Assembly (NCBI GenBank): GCA_016946835.1 | Contig: JACVTC010000017.1 | Span: 662,001-726,000, forward strand | Direction: 5' to 3' | DNA length: 64,000 nucleotides | From: Neocallimastix lanati (nom. inval.) | Lineage: Eukaryota > Neocallimastigomycota > Neocallimastigomycetes > Neocallimastigales > Neocallimastigaceae | Part shown: one piece after another, positions 24,086 through 36,891 of the stretch | How positions within the stretch are numbered: position 1 is the first letter of the stretch | How the letters are laid out: each line of letters starts with the position of its first letter | The notes under the pieces: model-generated | The model's input: the letters and a program-made list of their open reading frames with translations, nothing else | What the model was told of the DNA's origin: nothing | The model's database searches: none | Translations under genes and position numbers: made by a program

Positions 24086-25318
24086 TTATTCAGTAAGAAT
24101 AAGAGTGTAGCCTTTACCAGCAGCTATATATTTTATTGATTTATGACATATTTTTGATTTTTGAAGAGGTGATAGTTTAACTTTTAAGTCTATATTTTTT
24201 GGTACAAGTTGATTTTTATTAGTTCCAGTACCTAATTCATAGCATTCGGCATTTCCCCATGCATATAATGTTTTAAATGGTGAAATGTTTTTAAATATGT
24301 TATTTATAGAATTTTCGTTTTCTTTAACAATAATTGCTAACGAATGATTTTCACCAGCTGCTATTGTAACACAATTCTTTAATGTACTTATTTGAATGGG
24401 TGTCCATACAGTACTGGTTAAATTGCTTCCCAGTTGACCATGATCATTTTTTCCACAAGAATAAATAAATCCATCATCAGTAAGGAAAAGAGAATGAAAA
24501 TTACCACAACTAATTTGTTTAATTTTTATATTCTTAAAATATTCAATTAAGTGTAGGCCTTCTACTTCATCATCATGACCAAGACCAAGTTGACCCTTAT
24601 ATAAGTATAAAAATAAAGCAAAATAAAATATAATTATCATAAATTATATTAAAATTAAATTATATAAAAATATTAAACTTATTTTAAATAAAAAAATGAT
24701 CTTTTTCTAATTTTAAAAAGTAATAAATTTTATTTATACCCATTGATTAGCTCCAAACTAATTTCAATTTCAATAATTTAAATAAAATAAAATAAGTAAA
24801 ACATTAAATAATACAAATAAAATAATATAAAATAAGTAAAGCATAAAATAGAATAAAATAAAATAAAATAAAAATAGTAGAATATACTATAAAAATCTAT
24901 AAAAATAATATAAATATATATAATGTAATATACCCCATAAACATTATTATCAACATCAATAATAAATCCATGATATTTATTATTTGTATATAATCTTGAA
25001 AATTTTTTATCAAATTTAATTTCAGTAGCCAAAGTTTTATTTAATTTAATATTAAAAAGAATTTCATGTTTTTTTGTTTTGTTATAATTCCTATAAAAAT
25101 AAATAAAAAAAAGTATGTTTAATATATAACAATTTTTATAACGTATTTATACAAGCATTTACTTAAATTATTTTAATAAAATTTACCAAGTATATAATTT
25201 ATTATCATAAGAGATTCCATAAATATAACCGCTTGTCAATCCAATTTGAATTAACTTTTTTCTAAATACTTTAATTCGACTTGGATTATCTGAAACAATT
25301 GAATTTCCATTATTATCC

Positions 25319-25358
<40 letters not shown>

Positions 25359-25386
25359 GGGTATGATTTTTTATTAATATAAATTA

Positions 25387-25449
<63 letters not shown>

Positions 25450-25787
25450 TATGTATTTACTGAAATGGTTCCAATATAATATAAATCACCACCCTCAGTT
25501 AAGAAAAGTGTTATATCTTTTCCACATAAAACTTGTTTTATCTTTATTTTATTAAAATATTCTATTTTATATGGTTCTGTGCTACTACTTTTACCAGTAA
25601 AACAACTACCAAAGCAAAATACTTCGTTTTCAATGGCACTTTCACTACTATTTTTTACAATTATGAAATAATCTTCTCCAGCCGATAATAAATTTATTTT
25701 TTCATCATCAAAATTTTGTAATGCTGTAAAATGAATTAAATATGGTAATAATTTATTATTACTTAAATTCAAATTTTCATTACCACC

Positions 25788-25823
<36 letters not shown>

Positions 25824-27320
25824 TAATTAATTATTCAATTTGAAATAATTGAATAATTATAATTGAATAAAAATAAATATTTACAACAATAAATAATGAT
25901 TTTCTAATATCATTAAACTCATCATTGCTATTATTATTAATGGTATCATTTGTTTGATTCTTTTCTTCAATATTTTCTGTTGCAAAAATATTTTTAGTTT
26001 TTGTATAATTTAAAAATATATTGGTAGTTGAGTAAGATTTTTTAAGACATTTATCTTCAATGTTATTGTTAAAAAGTTTGGGAGCAGTACCATTGGAAAG
26101 TGATCTATTAAATAATTCTTTAAATGAAATTTCTTCAAATTTAGTAGTAGCAAAAACACCACTTAAAGTTCTATGGCTATTATTATTACTATTGTTATTA
26201 ATGCATTCTTCATCCTGTTTTAATAATTATTAGATTACATATATATATATATATATATATATTACAAGAGCAATGTTAATATTTATGTTATTTAAAGTAT
26301 AAATAGTAAATAGATAATTAAAATAATAAGTTTACACTTACCATAATTAAAAATGATTTTTCATTATTAGTTATTTCTTCGTGTTTAGTATCATCAAAAG
26401 AATTCACAACTATTGTTTGATTACTTAGATTTGCACTATTATCAAAAAAAAACGAGTTTTCAAATTCATCCTTATTCTCGTCCTTTGAAAAAAGATAAAA
26501 AAATAAAAAAATAAAAAATAAAATAAAAATTATAAAAAATAATAAAAACATATATATATATAATATAATATATAAATAAATAATAAAAAATATTATAAAA
26601 TAAAAATATATATTACTTCTATTTTCTTTTATTAAATTTTTAACAATTATATTTAATAATATATATATTCACTTAAAATAATAATAATAATAAAAAAAAT
26701 AACAATAAAATAAATGATATAGGAAAAACTTAAATTATTATAATATTAATTCTTACCAAAACTAATAATGATTTATCAATATCATTCAATTCAGTATTGC
26801 AACTATTAAAGTCTTCTGTTGTCATAAATGATTCAGACTTTTCGATAGTATCAAATGAATAATAAGAATCTTCAAAATCAATTGGATCAGAAGACAAGAG
26901 ATTAAAATGTTCCATCGAATCAGCTAAACCAGTGTCAGAAGATACAAGACTACTTTTATTACTATATTGAGAATTTTTATTATTAAAACCATTTTTATTT
27001 TTTTCATTTAAAATATTATTTTTTTTAAAATTTCTTAAATTTTTGAAATCTTTTGTTTTTTCATTTTCTATTTTATCTTTCACCTCTTTATTTTTAATTC
27101 TTTTTAAATTATTGTATTTTTGCATATCATTTTTTGTATATTTATAATATTTTCGTATATGATTTGAAGAATCAATAATATTTTCCTTTTCTCTATTCTT
27201 TCTTTTTTTCATAATTTTCGTTTCATCTTCCTTCTTAATTATTCTTCTCCTTCTTCTTTCTTTCAATTTTTTAGAATTATTACATTCTAAATTTGCTTTT
27301 CTTAGTGAATTTTCTATCAT
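24086..27320 (-). CDS. RCC1-repeat protein, eight exons
   Basis: 725-residue protein. Exons from 5': 27320-26757, 26482-26342, 26214-25885, 25787-25461, 25317-25187, 25090-24934, 24757-24740 and 24595-24086. All junctions keep frame; most introns are phase 0. Residues 1-345 are Lys/Asn/Asp-rich and low in complexity. RCC1-type blades follow: AGEDYFIIV, CGKDITLFLTEGG, FGANQW joined to GQLGLGHDDE, SCGNFHSLFLTDDG, CGKNDHGQLG, AAGENHSLAI, AWGNAECYELGTG and AAGKGYTLILTE just before the stop. Exon 7 is an 18-nt micro-exon coding FGANQW and is needed to complete a blade. RCC1 propellers serve as Ran exchange factors or protein-interaction platforms; this divergent, partly degenerate propeller with a long disordered N-terminus is more likely an RCC1-like scaffold than RCC1 itself. 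Whether the N-terminal exons 1-3 belong is supported by phase but not proven. Confidence 0.8.
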
Positions 27321-28450
27321 TAAATGTTATTTGATAAAAAACATTTAAATTAAATATTGTCACTTAAAATTTAAATCATATTTATATTTATATTTATATT
27401 TATATTTTTTACCATCTTCTAATAATATGAATTGGTTCATTTTTATTATTTATAACATCAAAAAAAATTGAATTAATATGGATATATAAATATATATAAT
27501 AAAAAATATAAATATAAATATAAATAACTATTTTTTCTAAAATTTGAAATTCCCATCAAATTTCAGATTACTATATAAAATAAAAAATTGTTTAAATATA
27601 ATAATTTAATTAATGTAGATGGTCCATATCAATATATATCTATTATAAAATATAAATTAAATTTTAAAAATTATATTTAATTTTAAATTTATAAATAAAT
27701 AAATAAATAGATAAATAAATTATTAATCAATTAATTAATTTATATATATGTAAATGAATATCCAGATAAATATATAAATTAATTATTTTAATCTTATAAT
27801 AATCATAATTATTATAATTATTATTTTATTAGTATTTATATGTTTTATAAAATTTGCTTGATTTATTTAATCTTAAAATATATGACCATTAGTAGAACTT
27901 TATTGATATGATTTTTAAGAAAATTACATATAATAATTCAATAAATATAATTGTGATTATTTTCATTATTTTTCTTTATTGAAAATAATTTTATTTGCTC
28001 TAACAGAAAGAATAATTATGTCTGTTAAGAATCAATTCTATATTTAAAATATCATAAACTATTACTAATTACTAATTCTGTATTTTTAAATTATTAATAA
28101 TTATTTATAAAATTTAGTAATGTAAGTTCAAGTTATGAATATATACATATTAGAATAGAAAAAATTTTTAAAACACATTTTACTTTTAAAAAATTATTTT
28201 TTAAAATTTAAACTAACTATAACACTAATTATTTTTAATAGTAATATTAAATATGTATATCAAATATATTGTCTCTAATAAGACTATCAATAATAATTAC
28301 AAATACAACTACATTATAATTATGAACAAGAACATCAAAATTTTTAATTTTTTTCATAATTCTAAATATTATTGAAATTTTATATTAAAAAATAATATTA
28401 AAAAAAACTTTTCATTTATATTTTTAATATTATTTTTATATTATAATTTT
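27321..28450. other. AT-rich intergenic
   Basis: No gene or repeat copy recognised; it should contain the RCC1-like gene promoter. Confidence 0.65.
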
Positions 28451-28785
28451 TTTATACTCCCTCAAAGCAAGATTAATATGAAAAACATTCTCTTTACGCT
28501 GCTTCATATGACGAGCTTCTTTCTAGTGATCGATCTCATGAATCATCATTGATAGAGTAGTAATTACACTAATCCTCTCAAATGCTACCAATTATATAGT
28601 CTGGCAACAGGAATACATAACATGGCGAGCGAACACTAATTTTATTTATGAGGAAAAAACACCCAGTAAGGATGAAAATGGCCCCATGTAAATTCAGGAG
28701 GTAACTGCGGAGTCTATCTAGGAACCTTATGTATTTTAGTCCAGAGTACTAACCACCAGGATAAAAACTGGAAAGACATTATATT
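28450..28785 (-). repeat. Dispersed repeat family B, copy 2 (5' part)
   Basis: The reverse complement matches 37655-37985: shared blocks include GTTTTTATCCTG, CATAAGGTT.CT.GATAGA, ATAAATAAAATT.GTGTT, CTCGCCATG, GTATTCCTGTT and CATATTAATCTTGCTT. It lacks the 3' half present in the 38 kb copy. Confidence 0.8.
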
Positions 28786-29600
28786 ATAATATAATTATAG
28801 AAAATACAAAAATGAAATAAAAAATACATTATAATATTATATAAAACAATAATTATTAAAATTTTTCTATTTTATGGACTTACACTAAATTATAATCTAT
28901 AATTATATAATAATTTTCATGTTTGTAAAATATTATATATATCATCATTAAATTTTTATAAAATAATTTAATCATTTATATAAATAATATATTAGAGTCT
29001 TTGATATTATTCTTAAAGCTATTCAATATATTATGAAATAAATTAGAAAATGTTATTTTAATACTTAATACACCTTTTTCAATAAGCATTTATAAATTCA
29101 TATCATAATCTTTTTTTTTTTTTTTTGACATAAATTGATATTTTTTTTATGAAATTATATAGATTTATAATTGAATTAAAGACCATTTAATTATATCAGA
29201 GGCTTTGACTTAACAAATAATCAAATAATCAAAACATTTTAATAATAATAATATTTTATTTAAATTTATGTTTTAATTGGCTTTAATTCAAAAAGTTTTT
29301 CTTTCATCAAAAATATTAGAATTTTGAAAATAATTTATTACTATCTCCAAATATTAATTGATAAAGTTTGAAAAAAATTTTTCTATTAAATTGTATTAAT
29401 TCATATTTTTTCTTTCCATGTACATTGGTTTATATATATAATATAATATAATTTATAACAGCATTGCTTGTTATAATTCTTAAATACCATTATCCTCTTG
29501 TCTACTAATACCCTACAACTTTGCAATAAATTTATTTATAGAGATTTAAAATACAACTTTCATTTCAAATTACTTTTTTCTAAAATACAATCCCAAGTTT
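28786..29600. other. AT-rich intergenic
   Basis: No gene recognised. Confidence 0.6.
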
Positions 29601-30750
29601 ATTTGATAATTCTTGTATAATTGAAACTTAGTTTTTTCTATATCATTTTTTAGTATAAAATCTTTAATATTTAATTTTTCTTTATTCTGTAAAATAAATT
29701 TTAATAAATATAATTCATTAGTATGATCAAAATATTTTTCTTTAATCTAAAAATTAATTATGAAAATTATTAAGTTTACTTTTATTGTATTTTATCATTT
29801 AATATAGATTACTATAATAATTTATATAATGAAATTTTTTTCTATTTGCAATATTTATTCCCTCCAAAATTAAATCTTACAGTAAATATTTTTTAGATAA
29901 ATACTATTATTAAAAGCATAAAATTCATCAGCATATTTTAATAATTCATAATCATATAAAAATTCACACCCAAAGCAATATATATTTTTTTTAAAATATA
30001 TCGCTTTAATATACTCACAATGAATAACTTTTATAATATATGGTTTATTTTCTTATCTATTATATATATTAATTTATTTACTTTTTTATGTAGATATTCA
30101 TTTTTATATACTCATTTATATTTTATTAAATTATTTATTTAACTATATATATATATATATATTTTTATATTTATTTAACTGTGTAAGTCTATATCAACTT
30201 CTTCTATAAAGAATAAATATAATTAAAACATTAAAATAAAAATAATAATTAATCAATAAATAAATAAATAATATGACAATAATGATAATCTTTATATACA
30301 GTTTTATTATCATAATTTGGATTAAATATTAAAATAAGGATTGAAATACTATCAAATTACAATTAACTTTTAAAAAATTATGCGCTTTAAATTACTAATA
30401 TTACAAGTACTTCCAATTTTATTAAAATTTACTTAAAAAATTATGCGCTTTAAATTACTAATATTACAAGTACTTCCAATTTTATTAAAATTTACATTTT
30501 ATATTTACATTTGGTAATAAATACTCTTAAATTTTTAAAAATAATAACTTATTTCATAAATTAAATATTAATATATTTTCAATTTTCAAATTCAATATTT
30601 TCTTTATTACATTTATCTTTAGGTAAGGATCAGCAATGTATAAAAGAGGGTTGCGGCCTCCAATATACGGGTTTACATTAATCAAAGAAAACTCATATAA
30701 CAACCCTTTTTGCATCATTTTTACTTGAAGAAATGCATTTTGCATTTCTT
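29600..30750 (-). pseudogene. Decayed gene, possibly ankyrin-repeat protein
   Basis: Three coherent minus-strand segments: 30745-30554 with INVNPYIGGRNPLLYIA, which resembles one ankyrin repeat (GRTPL-type core); 30050-29880 reading ENKPYIIKVIHCEYIKAIYF and onward about 60 residues without a stop; and about 29755-29600 (IKEKYFDHTNELYLLKFIL). Splice-like motifs lie between them, but the phases do not join and stops follow, so I call it a relic. The ankyrin assignment rests on a single repeat-like stretch. Confidence 0.35.
30371..30496. repeat. Tandem duplication, 63-bp unit x2
   Basis: Two apparently identical copies, 30371-30433 and 30434-30496, each containing ATTATGCGCTTTAAATTAC. It lies inside the decayed gene region. 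Confidence 0.95.
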
Positions 30751-30939
30751 TCAGGTAAGAATTTACCTACAGATGAATGTAAAGATTAAAAGTAAATCTA
30801 AGCAAATCATTTTTATAAAATATTTTAAAAAATATTTCTTGATAAATTTTAATGAGTTATTTTTAACCAATCAAATTAATTTTTTAAAAATTTTAAAATG
30901 TTATTATTAAGAAAATAAAACAATTTCACTTTATAAATT

Positions 30940-31075
30940 CTAACAAAAACTCTTTCATTTATAATATTATTTTAAAATTTATATATAACAAAAACTCTTT
31001 CTTTTATAATATTATTTTAAAATTTATATATAACAAAAACTCTTTCATTTATAATAATATTTTAAAATTGAATAA
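30940..31075. repeat. Tandem repeat, about 47 bp x3
   Basis: Three units starting AACAAAAACTCTTTC and ending with ATTTTAAAAT(T), differing by single bases. Confidence 0.9.
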
Positions 31076-31526
31076 AATTGAAATTAAATTTAATGTCATT
31101 TAAATACATATATATAAAAAAAAAAAAAAAAAAAAAAAAGGAATTTTATATTAAAATATTTTTAATTATTTAAATTGAATATGAAATATTTACTTAAATG
31201 CTTTTTTATTAAATTTTTATTAAATAATATTATGTTATCTCTTGAATATATATATAAATAATATTCCATATTAATTATCATTATTATTTCATATAATTTT
31301 TAAATTTACTATAAATGTATTTTTAATTTTAATAATATAATTAGATTAATGTTCATGTCTATTTGACGGTCTATAATATAATAAAAAATAAAAATAAAAA
31401 AAAAAAATTATTTTTTATAATAAAATATCTGTTTTTTTTTTTTTTTTTAAATAAAATTTGAATTTTGTAATTTATATATTAATTAAATAATTTAGAATTT
31501 TGTAATTTATATATTAATTAAATAAT
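31076..31526. other. AT-rich intergenic
   Basis: A-run of about 23 near 31117-31139; a 34-bp sequence just before the next gene's stop (AATTTTGTAATTTATATATT with AATTAAATAATTTAG) is present twice in tandem at about 31460-31530. No gene seen. Confidence 0.65.
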
Positions 31527-32174
31527 TTAGACTAGTGTTTCAGTTTCTTTTTTCATATATTTTTCATATATATTAAGTTGAGATACATAACGTATAAACC
31601 AAGCTAACCCAGATGATATAATAATAATTCCTATGAACCATAAAATAGAAGCATATACCGGTTGTTCATAGACTTCTAAAAATGGATAAGGGCCTATAAC
31701 TACTTTAATTATATTTAGGAATGTTAATATTATTGCATAAATAATTGTTGGAATTATTGCTAAACCAATACTTTTTACTGTTAATTCTCCTTCTTCGAAT
31801 ATACAAAATGAAATAAAAGATATTATTGGACAAAGTATATGATGAAACATTTGTGGACCTCTGATTAATAAATCGTCAACTAAACTGTCTTTAATAGCCA
31901 TTGGAACCAATACAGTCATGACGATAAAAAATGTTAATGTCAAACAGTTTGTTGTCATATAACGAAGTAATCTTATCCAATTTGGTAATTCAATACTTTT
32001 TGTTTTAAAGTAATACATAGAATAAGTGGCACTAACAATCATAGCAAAAACATTGGATAATACAGTGAAATAAATGAAATTATAAAAACCGCCATCAAGA
32101 AGACATAATATTAATCCAATTATTTCAAAAATAAAAATTATTACGTTTAAAATAAAACCTATTTTTCCTTTCAT
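31527..32174 (-). CDS. Six-TM membrane protein, Pr6Pr-like
   Basis: 215-residue intronless protein with about six hydrophobic helices (roughly residues 7-26, 32-52, 74-95, 111-128, 131-154 and 174-193) and a short basic/acidic tail. FTVLSNVFA after the second helix, HHILCPIISF and PYPFLEVY resemble the Pr6Pr family of small bacterial integral membrane proteins of unknown function; the FAR-17a/AIG1 family is a weaker alternative. The start ATG follows an AT-rich leader and begins MKGKIGF just before the first helix. It is the only multi-helix gene here without introns, which together with the bacterial-like motifs hints at acquisition from bacteria, an inference only. Substrate or role unknown. 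Confidence 0.7.
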   Translation of the reverse strand: MKGKIGFILNVIIFIFEIIGLILCLLDGGFYNFIYFTVLSNVFAMIVSATYSMYYFKTKSIELPNWIRLLRYMTTNCLTLTFFIVMTVLVPMAIKDSLVDDLLIRGPQMFHHILCPIISFISFCIFEEGELTVKSIGLAIIPTIIYAIILTFLNIIKVVIGPYPFLEVYEQPVYASILWFIGIIIISSGLAWFIRYVSQLNIYEKYMKKETETLV

Positions 32175-32798
32175 TTTATTTTTTAGATTTAAAATTTTCT
32201 ATTTTTTTATTTTATTTTTATAATTTAATTTTTTTATTCTTTATATATAATAAATGATAATATTATAATAAATGATAATATTATAATAAATGATAATATT
32301 ATAATAAATGAAAATATTATAATAAATATAATTAATTATAAATCACGCCATACTTTATTATTAAATTTTCATTTATAATTAATTTTATTATTATTAGTAT
32401 TGTTTTTTATTTGGTTGTTATTTTTATATTATACTATTTTATATTATTACCTTTTTTTTATTTGTTTTTAATAATATTTTTTTCATATTATTAATTTTTT
32501 ATTTTATTTTTAAATTTAATTATTATTAAAATTTATTTTATTTTATTTTTTGAATAGGATCAATTTCATATTTTAAATTATATTAATGAATAACCTTTTA
32601 GTTTATTCATTTCAATTTTTTTTAAAAAGAAAATATATATATTAATCTTTTTATTTTATTTTATTTTATTTTATTTTATTTTATTTTATTTTATTTTATT
32701 TTATTTTATTTTATTTTATTTTATTTTATTTTATTTTATTTTATTTTATTTTATTTTATTTTATTTTATTTTATTTTATTTTATTTTATTTTATTTTA

Positions 32799-32831
<33 letters not shown>

Positions 32832-33442
32832 CAAAGAAAAAAGTATAAAATATTTATATATACTTTATATATAATTATGTTCTTTAGATTTGTATAAAAT
32901 ATAACATTACTATTTTATATTATTTTATTTTATAATAATTTTAGTTTTATAATTTAATTTTTATTTATATTTTGAAAATGATCGAAATATATAAAAAAGG
33001 TATTAATAATAGAATAATCACCTATCAATAAATATTATTGATAGTAATAATAATGATAATAATTTAACTTTATAACAATTTTTTTTAATATATTAATATA
33101 TTCATTAATATATTATTTTGATTATAAAGTTTATAATACTTAACATATTTTGAAAATAGTAATTATTTGAATCTAAATAAAATTTTATTTTTATAAAACT
33201 TTATTTTTCAAATTTTTATTAATAAGCAGATATCTTTTTATAAATTAAAAAAAAAAAAAAATAAAATAAAATTAAATAAAATAAAATAAAAAAAATAAAT
33301 TTCGGAAAACTTTAAAATAAATATATATATATAAATAAAAATTTTATATATATATTTTTTATTTTCTTTTATATATAAATTTTATAATAAAATTAAATTA
33401 TGTAGTATACTTGTTTTAATATTTTAATTTTAATTTTTGATT
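32175..33442. other. Intergenic with microsatellites
   Basis: Shared upstream region of two divergent genes (minus-strand Pr6Pr-like and plus-strand transporter). It holds an 18-bp AATAAATGATAATATTAT tandem (about four copies, 32249-32330) and the TTTTA block listed separately. No gene seen. Confidence 0.7.
32648..32802. repeat. TTTTA pentanucleotide microsatellite
   Basis: About 31 uninterrupted copies of TTTTA, followed by a T-run to about 32825. Confidence 0.95.
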
Positions 33443-34404
33443 ATGCATAATTTATTAAGACTTATTTCCTTTACTATCGTATATGGTATATATATATATT
33501 GCTTACTAATTTATTTAATAATAATTTTTATTGGAATCTTAAGATATTAAATTATTTGATTACTATATATAATAATATAGGATTAATAATAATATGTACA
33601 AAAGCTAATGGTAAAAAAAACTATATATAATAAAATCTAATAATGAAAAATAAATTTTATATATAATAGTACTAATTATAAATTTTATTTCTAATTTAAT
33701 CATTATATGATATATAAAACTAAAAAAAAATATATATATATTAATTAAAAGATGTTATTTTTGATTCTGAATGTTTAGTACAAAATGAATTATATATAAA
33801 TGAAAATGATAAAATAGAATTTTCTTTTACAATAGAGAATGCTTCATCAAAATTAAATGTAACATTTATGTCAAATAATTCTGATCAATTTAATATCGAG
33901 CCTCAAAATATTATCATAGATAATAATCAAACACCAAATATAAATAACAATATGACTTTATATGGATATAATTATGGATCATCAACACTTCATTTAAATA
34001 TTAAACCTTTAGATGAAGGTGATCAAAAAGAAATAAATAAAACAATAAAAGTTAATGTACTTCATTCAGAAAAAAAGTTATTTGATTCCTTACTTATAGC
34101 GTTCACTGTTTTTTTTCTATTCTTTGTAGGAACAGGAATGCCTTTAGGTTTGTTAATTTGATATTATTTATTAATGATTTAATTTATATAATATTAATAA
34201 TTAAACCAATAATTATATATATATATATATTTTTATTAAAAGCTACTGTAATAAAATCACTGAAAGTTAATAAAGCAAAACCTTTAATAGCAGGTATACT
34301 CTCTCAGATTATTATTGTTCCGTTAATTGGTAATAATAAAATTATTATAATTTACAATTAATATTTTTTTCATTTTATATTAATAAAATATTATAATTAA
34401 TATA

Positions 34405-34439
<35 letters not shown>

Positions 34440-35607
34440 TTTTATATTAATAAAATATTATAATTAAAATATAAATAATTATAAAGCCTATGGGTTATCA
34501 AAAATTTTTCAATTAAATGATATATCCTCATATAGTGTAATGATGATAGCAAGTAGTCCGGGTTCATTGTATGCTACTATTCTTGTGTACTATATTGGTG
34601 GAGACAAACCTTTATCAATTTGCTTATGTTTAATTTCAACATTATTAAGTAATAGAAATTTAAGGCATATTATTAAATATATATAATTATAATGAAATAT
34701 TAATAAATTATTTAATAAAAACAAAAAAATAATAAAGGTACAATAACATTTCCTTTAATTATGGCACTTTCAGGTCTTATAAATAATATTAATCTGAGTA
34801 ATTTTATACCGGTAATTTAAAATAATAATAAAATAAAAGTTTTAAATTATTTTTTATTGAATTTTTATTATTTAATAAGTTTATTATTAAAATATATAAT
34901 TAAAATTAATATATATTATATACTGTATATTACTATTGTATTTATAGATATGGCAAACTTTATCTGCGTCGTTTATGCAATTAATTCCTATATCAATTGG
35001 ATGGATAGTAGCTTATTATTTCCCTATAGTATCAATGTATTCATCAAAATTATTACCTCTTGTTGGAGCATTAGCATTATTAACTACAATTATTTCTTCT
35101 TTTTTAAAAATGGGTACTTCTTTTTTAGAACAATGGGAAGTATATGTTATATCTATAAGTATATCGTTAGTAAGTTATTCTTTAGGATGGATTCTTTCAA
35201 AATTAATAAAATTAAACCCATTTCAATGTCGGTCTGTATGTTTCCATGTAGGTATGCAAAATACAACCATTCCAATTGCAATTATTCAAGTATCCACTGG
35301 ATGCTTATCACCATTTCTATCGATATTTCCAGCACATTATTCAGTATACAATATGATTATTGGAATAATAATATTTTTAATATTCTTATTTTTCTTTTCT
35401 GTTGTTGAAACTGTTGTTGAAGATTCGGAAATTATAGAATATAGAAAAAGCTTAGAAAATCAATTAGCTGAAGTTGAACATAAAACTGAGAATCCTAATA
35501 ATAGGATGATAAGTGTGATAAGTAATATTTCTATTATTAATGATTCTTCATCCGAAAAATCGACTGAAACTAATGAAAGTTTGAAAAAAGCAAAAATTAA
35601 TATATGA
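33443..35607 (+). CDS. SLC10/bile-acid:sodium-symporter-like transporter, six exons
   Basis: 473-residue membrane protein. Exons: 33443-33485, 33752-34147, 34243-34329, 34487-34648, 34738-34811 and 34948-35607; all junctions keep frame. The 43-nt first exon encodes a short signal-like peptide (MHNLLRLISFTIVYG). Residues ~15-120 form a polar extracellular-type domain with several N-x-S/T sites, as in the SLC10A3/P3 branch. The membrane core from ~120 carries SBF-family hallmarks: GTGMPLG, KPLIAGILSQ, SSPGSLYATI, CLISTLLS and the C-terminal signature CRSVCFHVGMQNT. A cytoplasmic Ser/Glu-rich tail follows. SBF proteins move organic anions with sodium; the substrate cannot be told from sequence. 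The first exon is the least certain part: it was chosen because phase 1 and the signal peptide both fit. Confidence 0.82.
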
Positions 35608-36320
35608 AGTTAAATCCATATATTTTAATTTAATAAAATATATTTTTCTATCAATTGTAATTGAAGAAATAACAGCAATGAAAAAATAAAATAAAAAAAT
35701 ATGTATATTATTAATATGATGTAATATTAATAATTATATGAATAATATTTTCATATAATATTTTACAGAGTAAATATATATATATATATTAATAATTGAA
35801 TACTATTTTTTTTTATTTCAATTTTTAAATAAATGACTATTTTTTTTATACATATATATATTAATTTAAAAATCATCTAATTCAACAGTAATAATACTAA
35901 ATATATATATATATATATATAATTAGTTAAAAATATATAGCACATAAATAGTTTAATATAATAAATAATATTATCTTAAATTTATTATCTTTATCAATAT
36001 AATAAGATTGAATATTAATACAAATTATTATTTATGTATATATTATAGAAGTTAAAATATCTAATAAATATAAAATTTTTTTTTCAAAATTTTAATGGTT
36101 TAATAATTTCTATATCTAATATATATTAACAAAATTAATTATATACAATATATATTTTATTAATATAAAAATAAAATATATTTTATTTTAGTAATGATTT
36201 AAGTGTTTCCAGCAAAACAATAATGGGGAATATTTAATAAAAATTTCTAATAATTTAAAATTTTAATTTACTTAGATATCACTACTTATAATCATTAATT
36301 ATGGCTGTTTATAGGAAAAT
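35608..36320. other. AT-rich intergenic
   Basis: Several TA-dinucleotide runs; nothing coding seen. Confidence 0.65.
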
Positions 36321-36890
36321 AATCGTAACAATCAAGTTGAATCAAAATGGTACGGCGATGTTTTTTTTGGTGTCATTTTGTACCTTATTGGTGCTGTAAT
36401 TATTATTTTGACAGTTAATATTTACTACTAATTTTGTTGTAACTCATAGTAGAGATATTTACGAAACACGGTATGTCTGACAGCAAAGACTTTGTTTTGG
36501 ATTATACCACAAATCAAAAACCTAGTTTAAGGTTAGCGAGAAGACGTTTACGATAATATTGATAGTATATACGATAGCATGATTCGTATATTTGTACAAA
36601 ATAACGCCTACAACAAGACCATATTATTAAAGCTGTTGTCACACACTTAGTAGCTCTCAATATTGTTGGTAAAAACTTTCGATAAGTTCATCGAAAGCCG
36701 ATTATTGGATGCGAACTTTGTTGAGAAAGAGAGAGAGTATGATATTTTCAAATAATGTTTTCACCATGATCGTAAATTAGTATATAGATTGTATAAATCT
36801 TGTCATGGTTAGCAATAATACTAAAAACGCCTTGATGAATGATGAGTTATAGTCTTGGATTATTTAGAAACAAACTTTTACTTTAGTCTT
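36320..36890 (+). pseudogene. Decayed gene fragment with membrane-helix segment
   Basis: The base composition is less AT-biased than its surroundings. In one frame the plus strand reads NQVESKWYGDVFFGVILYLI plus a further helix-like stretch, then stops; downstream in the same or shifted frames are DSIYDSMIRIFVQNNAYN and KTFDKFIESRLLDANFVEKE. The first part could be the first helix of a NIPA-type magnesium transporter, a weak resemblance. No intact exon structure was found. Confidence 0.35.
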
Positions 36891-36891
36891 A

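Noticed and set aside
30371-31075. CRISPR-like array
   Set aside because: Only two or three adjacent units with no spacers; ordinary tandem duplication in a eukaryote.
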